Shown piece by piece: positions 23,278-34,062 of a DNA stretch of 64,000 nt; the first letter of the stretch is position 1; the number at the start of each line of letters is the position of its first letter. A model generated the notes under the pieces. It made no database searches and was not told the origin of the DNA. It was given only the letters and a program-made list of their open reading frames with translations. The stretch is from Warburgia ugandensis (taxonomy: Eukaryota; Streptophyta; Magnoliopsida; Canellales; Canellaceae): assembly GCA_035236585.1 (NCBI GenBank), contig CP141126.1:7267001-7331000 (forward strand). Reading direction: 5' to 3'. A program made the translations under genes and the position numbers.

Positions 23278-23734
23278 GGATATTTAAAGTAACCCACGAG
23301 AGGACAGTCTAAATCATTTATATGTGGAGCCCAGCAAGCAAAAGTAGGACCAGCTGAACTGTATTTCAATGGAATCATGCCCTATTGAAGCATTTTCTCT
23401 ATCATCACTGGCTTAAAACACACGTTTGTAGGCAATCTTCAGCAGTGGTCAAGTTTACTGCTCTAATTTGACACCTGATTCCGTCTAACAAATTCAACGT
23501 GAATCCAACAATGGTCTAACGTAGTTGATTGCGGACGACTTATCATTTCCTCTGAAATATGCTTGGTTGCAGATTTGAGTCGTGACTTTTCCTCTTGGTG
23601 GGGCATTGGATTAGATTTAGGGGAGAGCGAGAGGGAGGGAGGGAGAGTGATTGCTTTGTAATTCAGACAACTTGGCATCCCCCTGAAATACTTGGGCTGC
23701 CTAGGAATATTATTAGATGGGTCTTGATCAAAGG
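23278..23734. other. Intergenic, nothing recognised
   Basis: No supported gene. A (GAGG)-like purine run lies near 23620-23645. Confidence 0.3.
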
Positions 23735-23905
23735 CAAAGTTGAGTAATGGTGAAGTTGTCGTCGTGTGATCTTGAGGTTACGGGCTTAAGGCGTGAAAAC
23801 AGCTGCTTGCAAAAATACAAGATAAGCCTGCATACTATAAACCCTTAGTCCGTCCCTTCCCCAGACCTGGCATAGGTGAGCGCTTCATGCACGGAGGCTG
23901 CCTCC
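23735..23905 (+). mobile_element. Au-type SINE, copy 8
   Basis: Plus orientation. The B box is in gaggttacgggcttaaggc, the middle is cttgcaaaaatacaagataag and the tail is gaggctgcctccttt. The extreme head has drifted. Confidence 0.82.
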
Positions 23906-25201
23906 TTTACTCAATTCGAACAGATGAATGGTCTGGATCATTTTGGCGCCAAGTCAAACAGGATCGTATATCCTGATTCTTCTCACACGCTGAGCAAGAA
24001 AATCAACTGCCGTGTTGGTTATACACATATCATGTGCATGTCCTGTATCCAGTAAAGGAAGCAACGATAGAGAAATCTGCTGCTCACCAATGACACGCTC
24101 ATGGTAGCACAAAACGACGAGGAAAAGATTTTCTGCAGGCAGGAAAAAACGCTTTCAGGAGCTCAGAAGATGAACACATTGCAGAAGCTCTTATATCTCT
24201 CCATGTTCCCCAATAACTCGAACAAGCTCTGTCTTGGCCAGAAAGCGCCTCTTCAATGACTAAATGAACGTCTGCAATGGGAAACGAGAAAATCTAAATT
24301 CATAGGCAACAAGATAGTAGCACTTGTACCTTAAACATGAGGGCTCATTTTTCTCAATCTGAACATTTCTTCCAACCATAAAGATCTAATCATGCAGAAT
24401 TTCATTGCTGAAAGCTGATTATTGGTGGGCTTGCCCATTTGGGTTCACCTACATTATTGCCAAATGGAAGAGATAGTCGCTTGTGAGCCAAGAACAATTG
24501 AAGAGGTGCTTAGGGACATACAAGCAACTATCTATGTACCAAAAAGTATAAATAAAAGCAATTTATGCTTAAGCAATCAACATGTGTTTCCAAAGACGAA
24601 GGCTGGTTTCATCATGTAACTTAAACGCAAGGCGTAACTATGAAAAGATTGGGATATGAAAATTTTGGCCATTTTCCAAGGCAATTGTCATCAGCTGTGG
24701 CTATCCTATCAACTCTGCATTTCCACCAAGGCTGATATAACAGAATGTGGGTTTTTCATCACCTGTGGATTTAACTAAGAAGAACATTATTCTATCATTC
24801 AGTGCCGACTTTGGTTGAACTTATCATTTTAATCTGTTTCAATTATCTTGACTAGTTAAATGAGCATGCAATGGGCATCGGAGACAGAAGTCCATGTAGG
24901 TTTTGTGAATGAATCATTTTCCTTGGGGAGGCAAGTGAGAGATTTTTTCAGTTGTAGATTTTTCCAAAGTGTTCTCAAGGGAGATCCTTCCTTGCGTACT
25001 TTTTTGAATTTTCTGTGTGTAAATGAAGCCAATACCCTTCATCTGACACTACTATCTTAGGTCAACAAGATAACACTGATCTGCCTTCGCCACAAACAGT
25101 CCACCATGACTAGTCTCTGGAGACAGAGGAGAAGAACCCTAACCTCCAATTCACCAGAAATAATGGACAATAAGACAGAACAATGTCCTTGCGATGATTA
25201 T
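23906..25201. other. Intergenic, nothing recognised
   Basis: No coding or repeat feature is supported. Confidence 0.3.
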
Positions 25202-25289
25202 TCACCACTCCACTGCACAGCTCGCCGTAATAGTCAAGAGAAGCTCCACAAAAAATGTAGAACTTGGAAAATTCCAGTCTGGGACAAAC

Positions 25290-25530
25290 CGGGTCTGCTC
25301 TGATTTAGTATCTCTAGCTGCAATGACAGTATCCCATTTCCTCTCAAGTCCCATAAAGTAAACCCGTTCCAGAATCTCAAATGGTCCAATAAATTGAGGA
25401 GATAGCTTCTTGCTCTTGCCAAAATGTGTCACTCCTGGTCTTGGCCGAGCTTTTAGGAACACGTGATCTCTTACCTCAAACTCCAACTATTGCCTCCCAT
25501 GAATTCCTTTCCTCATACTAGTCCAACCTC
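25290..25530 (-). pseudogene. Ty3/gypsy polyprotein relic (integrase C-terminal end)
   Basis: The minus strand encodes FEVRDHVFLK, then LSPQFIGPFEILERV. This matches the GPF/Y-type segment at the end of the integrase of Ty3/gypsy elements, which holds the protein on DNA. Upstream in another frame the text resembles the preceding arginine-rich stretch, implying a frameshift. No LTRs, RT or protease of the same element are seen nearby, so it is an isolated fragment. Confidence 0.75.
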
Positions 25531-25899
25531 AGGGATCTCAACTTCTTCAATCACATGGTTAGATGAGCATTCATTATCATCAAACATTCTCCTACTCCAT
25601 TGGAGCAATAATGGCCATAATGTTGTGAAGGGTGTCATGCACCACGAAAACCCTTCCCATAACCCTCAGATGATAAGTTGTTATTCTTACCTACAACATT
25701 CTCTTACTCAGTGAACTTGTGCTTCAGTAATGACAATAAGCAAAAGCCTATGACATAGAACTACTGCAATTTGAAAATCGAAGACCATGTTGGTTTGATT
25801 GTTTTCTGCTTCTTCAATTTGTCAGGATAAGATATCCAAGTCATCCCTTGATTCAAGAGGGATCTTCATGATTCGATACCCCAGTTTATACTGTTCCAA

Positions 25900-26600
25900 T
25901 TCTGTGTTTTAGCAAATATTCTTGATTTCAAAGCAATATTCATGATCTTACCCCCATGTTTATATTGTTTCAGTTTTGCGTTTTGGCAGACATGGAGAGC
26001 AATAATTTCTGGTATACAACAAGCATCTCTAACCTTGCTGAGAAACCAAGTCATATGGAAACTCAAATGCCACGGAAAGAATAACGTTCACTGGCCAATT
26101 ATTCAGATAAAAAATTTCAGCTAAACATTGTTCAGCTCATTGTACCTTGTCCTTTCATTCATTGTACCCGTGTGTCAGTATGGGTTCTTGCTCGTGTCTG
26201 CACAATTACATCCACCGTCACAGCAACCTTTAACATCCAACAGTATTGGCTTGATAATCATATGGATACAACAGTCAACTCCAAATTTCAATAGGAGTGA
26301 ATTGTACAAGGCATAGTGGATGGAGAAAACGTAAGCTCAATATAATGCACAGTTAAAACTTGACAAATTACAATAAGTAAACAAATAAATGACAAGAAAA
26401 GACACTAGTTGGCAGATACACTAACAGATCCTTGTAGCACTGTAATTATTAAATAGTTCATGATCCCCTGGCGCCTTGCATTTTCATTTTAATTTTAAAC
26501 CATCAGACTACTCCTTAGCTCCAGCTGGTTCAGTGAGGGGCTTGACGAACAGCTTGAAAGTAGCAGGTAAATTAGCAAGGCAAGTTAGATAAGCTCGCAC
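25900..26600. repeat. 3' flank shared with receptor kinase copy A (segmental duplication, copy B)
   Basis: Counterpart of 13200-13860, downstream of kinase copy B. It holds cttgatttcaaagcaat, ttttgcgttttggcagacatg and the atacaacagtcaactcc and tagtggatgg strings in matching order. Confidence 0.6.
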
Positions 26601-26621
26601 ATTGATCAATCAACTGTCCTA

Positions 26622-29117
26622 TCAGATTCCTAGTAAGGAAGAAGATGTCTTCTCCGTGTTTCTTGCAGAAACAGATGAACCCAAAGCTTGTCGAGAAGAG
26701 CTTGAGGAGGGGGCAGGGGCTGAACCTGCAAAGATGGAAAGTGCACTGACACTTCCACTCCCACTTGTACTCGTGCCAGTGAGAGATCCATCTGTGGCCT
26801 TTGGAGCAGGCGGCTTCTCAATCGCCATAATGCTCTCCAGCATCTGTACCACCTTTCCCATCGATGGCCTTTGAGACGGATGTTCTTGGATGCACCAGAA
26901 GCTCACCTGAATTGCCCTAGACAGTTGTTCAGCATTTATCTCCTGATAGGCAAGCCTTTTGTCTACAATGCTCTGAACGTTTCCCCTGTCAAATTCTTCA
27001 TATGCCCATACTGAGAATTTCTTCCTATTCGTCGACTCAGAAACATCAAAATTTCTTCTCCCACTGACAATCTCCAACAACACCATACCATAGCTATAAA
27101 CATCAGACTTAGAAGTGATAGGAAGATTGGCAAGCCATTCTGGTGCCAAGTATCCCCTAGTCCCTCTAACACTGGTCAAGGTTCGATGACGGTGATCCTT
27201 AGGACTAATGAGCTTTGCAAGACCAAAGTCTGAGACTTTGGCATTGTAATTCTCATCCAACAGGATGTTCTCTGGCTTTATATCACAGTGAACTATGCAA
27301 TCTCGGCATTCTTCATGCAAATAGGTAATGCCTCTTGCAGTCCCAAGTGCTATGCTGAACCGAGTTTCCCAGTCCAACTTCCCAGATGACTCATTAGAGA
27401 AAAGGAAATTATCTAGAGAGCCATTTTTCATGAACTCATAGACCAGCAACCTATGGCGACCTTCAGAGCAGAAGCCTATCAGCCTCACTAGATTCAAATG
27501 ATGGGTGCTACTAATTGTGGCCACCTCCATCCGAAACTGCTTCTCCCCTTGCTCAATCCCTTCAAGTTGTTTCACGGCGACCACAGTCCTATTAGCAAGC
27601 ACTCCTCGATAAACGGCCCCAAACCCTCCAGCTCCAAGTTTATCTTTAAATCCTTTTGTCGAGCGTTGAAGATCTTTGTATGAGAATTGAACTGGGGCTC
27701 CAGAAGCATATTCGAGAAGGGCATACTGTGCCGACAAGCCCCCAAATTTAGTGTTATTCCTGCAGAAACCCCACCATAGCCCAACTTCAACAAGAACCAA
27801 GGCAGCAATGGTACCCACCACTACAAGAGCAACCACGCCCGCATGTAACCTAGACGACTTAGTCTTAGACTGGCTAGAAGCAGATGGTGACTGGTTTGGT
27901 TGAACTGGGCCACAGACCTTGACAAAAGAAGTACTTGGAAGAGCAGGAGACTGATAGCCACTTACAAACTCCGCAACCTTCAAGTAACAAAGACCCGTTC
28001 CATCAGCTAATGACGTTGATGCAACACAAGAACCACCAGCGAGACAATTCATTCTACACGCAGTAATCCCAACATAGAACACCTCACTAGAAAGTACAGT
28101 CGAGTAAGTCAAAAACTGGGTATGTTCTAACTGCAACATGGTAGCAGTATCAGGGCAATCCGCGAGCTCCTGCTTCCTCCGACACCCTTGTCGACTATCA
28201 TTTGGATCCGTAAACTCAAAATTCTCCGACGGGCATCCACAGATAGGATCGGTATCATTATAACTACAAATACCCATGTCACCACAATACCCATAAACCT
28301 CACACTGATCTAAAAGAGCAGACCACCTGGCAGTAGCAATCCCACTACCCCTAAAAGAACTATAAGCCCTCAAATTCCCATCAGAATCCAACCTCAAAAA
28401 CCTCATTATATCTCCTCCCTCACCATAATCGCTACTATAAGCAACTAAAGCTGGAGCCGAAAGCGAAAGATCGGAAAGCGATAAAATTCCGGTCGGTTGG
28501 AGCACCAGACTGGGCGATGTGAGACTCGTATTAGCATCATAACTAGAATTCAAACCCCGAGTCCAGTAAACTGTGCTGTCATTCCATCTAAGAGTCAAAT
28601 TTCCAGAATTCGTGAGACGAAATGAATAACGCCCAGATCGCAAAACCTTCTCTAAAGTGAAATTCTGGTTTTGTAACAGTGTATCTCTTGGATTATCGAA
28701 AGTATCCCAAACTGTAACAGAACTCCTGTTTCTTAGGATGAAATTACCCGAGTCTTCAAGGGTAGCCGTCGTAATTCCGCGGTTCCCGGTGCCGGATTGC
28801 CAGGCGACCAAGCCGGAACCGTTGCGGAGGCGGAGATTGCCGTTGGACTGGAACTCGAGGGACCCACCAGAATCCACGGCGCCTGCTTTCCAGATGGGTA
28901 CTCCACCGAAAGAAATTGCAGCGATAAAGGAAGATGGGGTTTCGCTGTCTCGGAGAAAACCGAAAGAGAAAGTTCGATTTGGGGAAGACCATGTAGCGTT
29001 GAGGTTGTTTGCCCGTAGAGTTGAACCTGGAGAAACGTCAGCTGAAAAGGTGAGTTGAAAATGAAGGAGAAGAAGAGAGAAGAGAGAGAGTAGAAATGGC
29101 GGAGTAAAAGACGGCAT
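26622..29117 (-). CDS. G-type lectin S-receptor-like Ser/Thr protein kinase (copy B)
   Basis: Paralogue of the gene at 13861-16356 and the same length (831 codons), also intronless and on the same strand, 12.76 kb away start to start. The ATG at 29115-29117 is followed by a signal peptide (MPSFTPPFLLSLFSLLLLHF). It has the same domain order: bulb-type lectin, EGF-like CEVYGYCGDMGIC, PAN-like region, membrane segment (VVALVVVGTIAALVLVEVG), then kinase. The glycine loop is LGAGGFGAVYRG, with VAVKQL, HCDIKPEN (non-RD) and DFGLAKL. The kinase core is nearly identical to copy A over long runs. The lectin domain, membrane segment and Ser-rich tail differ more, which fits divergence in ligand binding. 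The frame is intact. The leader upstream is TC-rich on the coding strand. Confidence 0.95.
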   Translation of the reverse strand: MPSFTPPFLLSLFSLLLLHFQLTFSADVSPGSTLRANNLNATWSSPNRTFSFGFLRDSETPSSFIAAISFGGVPIWKAGAVDSGGSLEFQSNGNLRLRNGSGLVAWQSGTGNRGITTATLEDSGNFILRNRSSVTVWDTFDNPRDTLLQNQNFTLEKVLRSGRYSFRLTNSGNLTLRWNDSTVYWTRGLNSSYDANTSLTSPSLVLQPTGILSLSDLSLSAPALVAYSSDYGEGGDIMRFLRLDSDGNLRAYSSFRGSGIATARWSALLDQCEVYGYCGDMGICSYNDTDPICGCPSENFEFTDPNDSRQGCRRKQELADCPDTATMLQLEHTQFLTYSTVLSSEVFYVGITACRMNCLAGGSCVASTSLADGTGLCYLKVAEFVSGYQSPALPSTSFVKVCGPVQPNQSPSASSQSKTKSSRLHAGVVALVVVGTIAALVLVEVGLWWGFCRNNTKFGGLSAQYALLEYASGAPVQFSYKDLQRSTKGFKDKLGAGGFGAVYRGVLANRTVVAVKQLEGIEQGEKQFRMEVATISSTHHLNLVRLIGFCSEGRHRLLVYEFMKNGSLDNFLFSNESSGKLDWETRFSIALGTARGITYLHEECRDCIVHCDIKPENILLDENYNAKVSDFGLAKLISPKDHRHRTLTSVRGTRGYLAPEWLANLPITSKSDVYSYGMVLLEIVSGRRNFDVSESTNRKKFSVWAYEEFDRGNVQSIVDKRLAYQEINAEQLSRAIQVSFWCIQEHPSQRPSMGKVVQMLESIMAIEKPPAPKATDGSLTGTSTSGSGSVSALSIFAGSAPAPSSSSSRQALGSSVSARNTEKTSSSLLGI

Positions 29118-30171
29118 TTTTCTCTTCTCCTTCTTCTCTTCTTTGGAGGGTGTACGAAAGAGGAGAGAGCTCGTGGTGCAGAGGGCAGGGTAAGGGAAGA
29201 GTTTGGTTTAGAGAGAGAAAGGAGGGAAAGGCTTTGACTAGTAAGCCGATGTTCCTGTTTCCCACTTGCTCTAGCTGGGAGATTTCTCGGGGTAGATGAC
29301 GTGACAAGTCCTGTGGGTCCTACATGATTTTTTATGTCCTGTGGCCTAGAATGAGGAGAATGATATTTGCTAAGTGAATAATTTCTTACTTCTAGATGGA
29401 TGGCTCAGATAAAATGACATTTCATGCACATTGAGATCCTGCAGATCATTGGCTGAGCATGCCGGATGGGAGTGATTTGAGGCAATGGTATCTCCAGTAT
29501 CATTGAGTCCTTCACCCTCTCATGAAAATTTTGTAAGGGCGTCACCCGCACAAAAACAGGACATTAGGCAAATCCAACAAAAGTTGGGCGTACCAACCCA
29601 TCCATCGAAACTTTACGAGCAAGGAAGGGTAGGTAGGCCCGGCCTCATATATAGTTTGATCGTTCCTCGCTATTCGCACACTGTGCTACTAAACTCTTTG
29701 GAACCAAATATGTAGATAATATGAAAAGAATGTACATTCTTACTTGAAAATGGATGACTAAGAGGATATCAAATTTTCACCGTAAAATCCTTCAAAATGA
29801 AGGACTAAGGGAAGACAGAAATGCTATGATTTCGAGTGACGGTAGCAAGTGAAAATTTCTGCTCTTTTGTTTTTAATCTTTTGCCACAAGGGAAGCCCCA
29901 CTGCTCTTGTTTTCTTGTTAACTTGTTAGCCCGTGGGATAGCAGATTTTATGAGGGAAAAGTTATGGGCATTCCCACGTGGACAACGACCCTGTTGACTT
30001 TTCTAATCGCTTTCTTAAACAGACGCTAATAGTTGATTAGGAAATTCTAAAACAAGAAGCAGACTTTATATTTTCCCTTTTACTTTTTCTCATTGAAGCA
30101 AACGACCACGGCTCAATAATAACCATAGTTGGCAATTTCTTAATTTTTTGTTTATATTTTATAAATATATG
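29118..30171. other. Upstream region of receptor kinase copy B and intergenic DNA
   Basis: Presumed leader and promoter of the minus-strand kinase up to about 29400. Beyond that, nothing is recognised. Confidence 0.35.
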
Positions 30172-30335
30172 ACAAGGCTGAGTCGTGGCCGTGTGACGTA
30201 TAGATTATCGGTTCGAAATGTGAAAACAGCCTCTTGCAAAAATACAAGATAAGACTATATACTATAGACCTCTTGTCGTCTGCCCCTACCCAAGACCCTG
30301 CATACCCAAAAGCTTCATGCACCGAATTGCCTTCT
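30172..30335 (+). mobile_element. Au-type SINE, copy 9, diverged
   Basis: Plus orientation. The head and B box have drifted (gattatcggttcgaaatg). The middle acagcctcttgcaaaaatac and the tail region gcttcatgcaccg are clear. Confidence 0.8.
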
Positions 30336-30956
30336 TTCTTTCTTTTTTCTTATAACAAATGCATATATGTTCTCCCAAACACTAGAAGAAAAATACGTTG
30401 GAATCATGTTTACTTTGTTCAAGTGCACACAACTCTAGATTGTATTATTTGAATTGCTAACAAATGTCTAGCATAGTTAGTCAGACAACTCGACATCCTC
30501 CTATGATATCTTTAGTTATGGGTTTTGAATCTCCACTTTTTCCTTATCCAGGGATTAGATCCAAGAGTGTATGTAAAAGATTTACTTTGTAGTTCTTTAC
30601 TTGTACCCAAAAAAAAAAAATCTTTGAATTATTCAAGAATATCCAAAACATTTTCGATCATTCTTAGGATCTTGTAACTGTGGTAGAATTAGGGGCAGAA
30701 AAAAAATGAGGTTTCGAGTTGATGGTCCAAACTCTATGAGAAAGCATCATGGAACCTGAGGATCCAAATTCTTCAATGGATCACGTTCTTGCTCTACTGC
30801 TTCTTGAGCCGTTCATTTTGCACAAATAATAATGGAGTGATCCATTTTGTTTATTGGATTCGCTCTCATTCAAGATAGGATTACTGAAAATCTCATCTAA
30901 TAGGTACTTCCAAAGTTAGTCTCTCTCCTGTTAAAAGATTTTGTTTTGTGTTAGCA
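30336..30956. other. Intergenic, nothing recognised
   Basis: AT-rich, with no supported feature. Confidence 0.3.
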
Positions 30957-31060
30957 CATTGCAAAATGCAAGATAAGACTGCGTACTATTGACCCCTATG
31001 GCCCGCCTCTTCCTCAAACTCCCAATATACTAGAGTTTCGTGCACTTGGGCTACCTTTTT
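30957..31060 (+). mobile_element. Au-type SINE, copy 10, 5'-truncated
   Basis: Starts in the middle segment (gcaaaatgcaagataagac) and runs to gtgcacttgggctacctttt. The tRNA-like head is missing. Confidence 0.75.
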
Positions 31061-31634
31061 TATGGCAGAACTAAATATTTCTGCCAGGATGCCTGCTGTT
31101 GTTTTTATGGATAGTCACTCCAGATCTAGAATAGGCAAAGAAGAGCCAATCTACCCTTCCAGCACGTAATGGTGGTTGTTTAAGGAGATAAAGCATTCCA
31201 TTAGCATTGGAAACGTATTGCATCTAATTAAGTCACCTCAGCACGTCTTCTTGCTATATTTCCGTTGATTTTTTGTAGGAGCTTATTCTGTCAATTTTGA
31301 TGATCCCTCCGGACAACGCCAATGTCCCTTTCACAATATAAAGCCTCTGATAGTATATTGTCAAGTGTCTATTCTGGGTAGAGCAATTGGAAACTAAAGA
31401 TTATGAAAGGAAAGAGACTGGCATTTTTGTTTGTAATGATCAACGGCACCCAACATCGTCCTATCATTTTAAAAGATGGATCTCCTTTTTTTTTTCTTTT
31501 TTTTTTGTGGTGGTGGTGGGGGGGTGTTCATAAACGGATTCATTAAATATAATACAATAGGAGTATTAGAGTTTGCATTTTATCATACAGAATTCTCTCA
31601 TATTATTTAAAGAGTCAAACTAAGTGCGGATATC
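31061..31634. other. Intergenic, nothing recognised
   Basis: Contains a poly-T tract followed by (GGT)n and G runs near 31490-31527. No gene is supported. Confidence 0.3.
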
Positions 31635-31826
31635 TCATCAGCCGATACCTTGGTTGCCAAAAAGATTGCAGCTGCATTTGCTATTCTGTACACATGATGA
31701 AATCTGATCCTCATTCCTATTAACATTCTGAGGCAGTCCTCTTGAATCTGCATGGCTCTCCCAAGTGGTACTTGACCTTTGCTTCATAGCATTCACAGCC
31801 AAAGTAGAGTCCCCATATATCTGCAA
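31635..31826 (-). pseudogene. RNase H-like domain relic (retroelement-derived)
   Basis: One minus-strand frame has IYGDSTLAVNAM, the aspartate-bearing strand of plant retroelement RNase H domains. A second frame continues with HHVYRIANAAAIFLATKVSA, the closing helix (usually ...AN..AD.LA...). A frameshift separates them. No other part of a retroelement is adjacent. It may be an L1-type LINE end or a domesticated-type RNase H relic. Confidence 0.65.
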
Positions 31827-32104
31827 ACCAATGGGTGACGAGAAAGATCATAGGGAATGGATGTAGGCAAGTACTGTAAAGTTCCAACTTATCTGCTACA
31901 AATTTTTACCAAAAGTTTGGACTACCATATCAGAGTTCAAGCTTCAACCACAAGTCGATGAAATCCCGGGCGCATCACCATCTCCATTTTAGCTAGCTTG
32001 GTAGCAAGACGGGGGAGAATTTAAACCTCTGATCTGCAAATTTCAATCTCACGAGCGAAGAGACAAAGAGAACACATCCAACATAGAGCACTCCAACTAA
32101 AACA

Positions 32105-32291
32105 AAAAAAAGGGCAGCCCCAGTGCACGAAGCTCCCACCTATGCGGGGTCTGGTGAAGGGGCGGGCCACAATGGCCTAAAGTAGGCGGCCTTACCTTGC
32201 ATTTTTGCAAGAGGCTGATTCCACGCTTTGAACCCGTGACCTCAAGGTCACATGACGACAACTTTTACCATTGCGCCAAGGCTCCCCTTCC
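32105..32291 (-). mobile_element. Au-type SINE, copy 11, with perfect 17-bp target duplication
   Basis: Well-preserved, full-length copy; gcactccaactaaaaca occurs at 32088-32104 and again at 32292-32308. The A box (TGGCGCAATGG) and B box (GGTCACGGGTTCAAAG) are intact on the minus strand. Probably one of the younger insertions here. Confidence 0.95.
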
Positions 32292-32405
32292 GCACTCCAA
32301 CTAAAACACAGGTACTAATCTTAAACTACAGCATCTCAACGCCGCGTCTAATGTTAACCATGGCGCTTTGTGCTTGACACTCTGTATTATGATTTACTGT
32401 CACCT

Positions 32406-32588
32406 AAAAAGGGCAGCTCTGGTGCACGAAGCTCCCACCTATGCGGGGTTCGGGAAAGGGGCGGACCACAAGGGTTTATAGCACGCAGTCTTATCTTGCA
32501 TTTTCGCAAGAGGCTGTTTTCACGCCTTGAATCCGTGACCTTAAGGTCATACGATGACAACTTTACCGTTACACCAAGGCTCCCCTTC
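32406..32588 (-). mobile_element. Au-type SINE, copy 12
   Basis: Full-length copy only about 115 bases from copy 11, same orientation. A diverged target duplication is possible (ttactgtcacct before, ttcacgatcacct after). Confidence 0.88.
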
Positions 32589-32605
32589 ATTCACGATCAC
32601 CTATT

Positions 32606-33058
32606 CAGTCCAATAAAGAAACCTTTAATGTTGTTTTTTATATGCTTTGCTAAGGAGTCTCTTCAAATACACTTCTAACAAATTGCAAAGTAAACAGTCT
32701 CTGTAGGGTTTGCATTGTCTAGTCGATGTCTGGAAGATTAGTCATACAGGTTGGAGACTTAATAGAGCTTCAATAATACACCTCTCAAGTGGTTACGCCA
32801 TAAATTTGGGTTAGTTTTCTGCATTCAATGGTGGTTATCTTCGCTCATTGGATGCTGCCATTTTGTATTTTTTGTGTTAGAAGGGACTAATTAGGCGGAG
32901 ACCTACAAAAAAGACAAAAGTTTGGGGCACCGATGCTACATATAAGTCTGGGAACATAGTTGTCCGTACAGGATGAACATATAACAATTCCTTAATTAAG
33001 GCAGGAGGGTCATCAAATCAGATAAAATTGCCCTCGTTATGAAGTGCAAAGTTAGAAG
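32606..33058. other. Intergenic, nothing recognised
   Basis: No supported feature. Confidence 0.3.
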
Positions 33059-33122
33059 AGGAGCCTTGGCAAAACAGTAGAGTTGTCGTCATGTAACCTT
33101 GAGGTCACAGGTTCAAGGTGGG
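33059..33122 (+). mobile_element. Au-type SINE, copy 13, head only
   Basis: ggagccttggcaaaacag through gaggtcacaggttcaaggtg; the sequence stops after the B box. It is a 3'-truncated relic of about 64 bases. Confidence 0.8.
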
Positions 33123-33930
33123 TAGCTTCCATTGTTAACTATGTCTTGTTCATTATGCTTGCTAATTTTTACCCACATAAACAGACACTTAAAATTAAAT
33201 GGGCATCAAGTTTTCATCATACTTATCTAAACCAGCCCTAATATGATTAATGGATTATATCTTATAAAGGGTTTTACAATGGAAAAATGGGGCCTCTACT
33301 CCTTCCTCTCCTCTTATGTGTGTACACTTTTTGGGAACTAAAATTCATATCTCATGACAGAGTCTAGCTTCATGAGATCTGTGTTTGCATATAGAATTAA
33401 TTTGACCCATTAATTTCTAAGCACACTTTGGTAGAGTCTTTTACCTTGGTGCTACAGTTGGTTATTTCACTTTTAAATTGGACATATAAATTAGGATGAA
33501 TGCTATATGCACGAGCCATAAGATTCCATTTGGGTACCACCTATTCGGTGCAGATGTAATGACTTCCGCTGAAAATCTCCTGGGAATCACCAGCTAGGCA
33601 CTTTTTAAACCAATTTCGACAAGATAGTTCTTCTTCACCGACGCTTGTATACAGTGCAAGTTACCAACACAGTTAAAAAAGGGTATTCCAATTTGTATAT
33701 GTGCTCTGGTAGTAGCATATTCATAGATCATTCAACCACATCAAAGAAATGGATCATAATCCCCTCGTAGATGCAACTACAGTCTCGCCAAATTCTATTC
33801 GTTATGCAATACATCAAAACCCATACGATAATGTTGTCTCACTGTATAAACACACATTTCACGTATACAGAGTTATCCAATTGTTTTGTGAGCCTAGAAT
33901 AAGAATGGGGTGATGCACCAGTTGAGACAC
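33123..33930. other. Intergenic, nothing recognised
   Basis: No supported feature. Confidence 0.3.
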
Positions 33931-34062
33931 AAAAAGGGGCATACTCAGTCTATGAAGCTCTATGTGGAGTCTAAGAAAGGAGCAGACTACAAGAGCCTAT
34001 AGTACGCAGCCTTACCTTGTATTTTTACAAAAGGCTACTTCCACACCTTGAACCTGTGACCT
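33931..34062 (-). mobile_element. Au-type SINE, copy 14, lacking the head
   Basis: The tail and middle are present (aaaaggggcatactcagtc through accttgaacctgtgacct). The sequence breaks at the B box where the tRNA-like head should follow. Confidence 0.8.

Noticed and set aside
29485..29715. 76-codon plus-strand frame upstream of kinase copy B
   Set aside because: No recognisable family, codon pattern or splice context.
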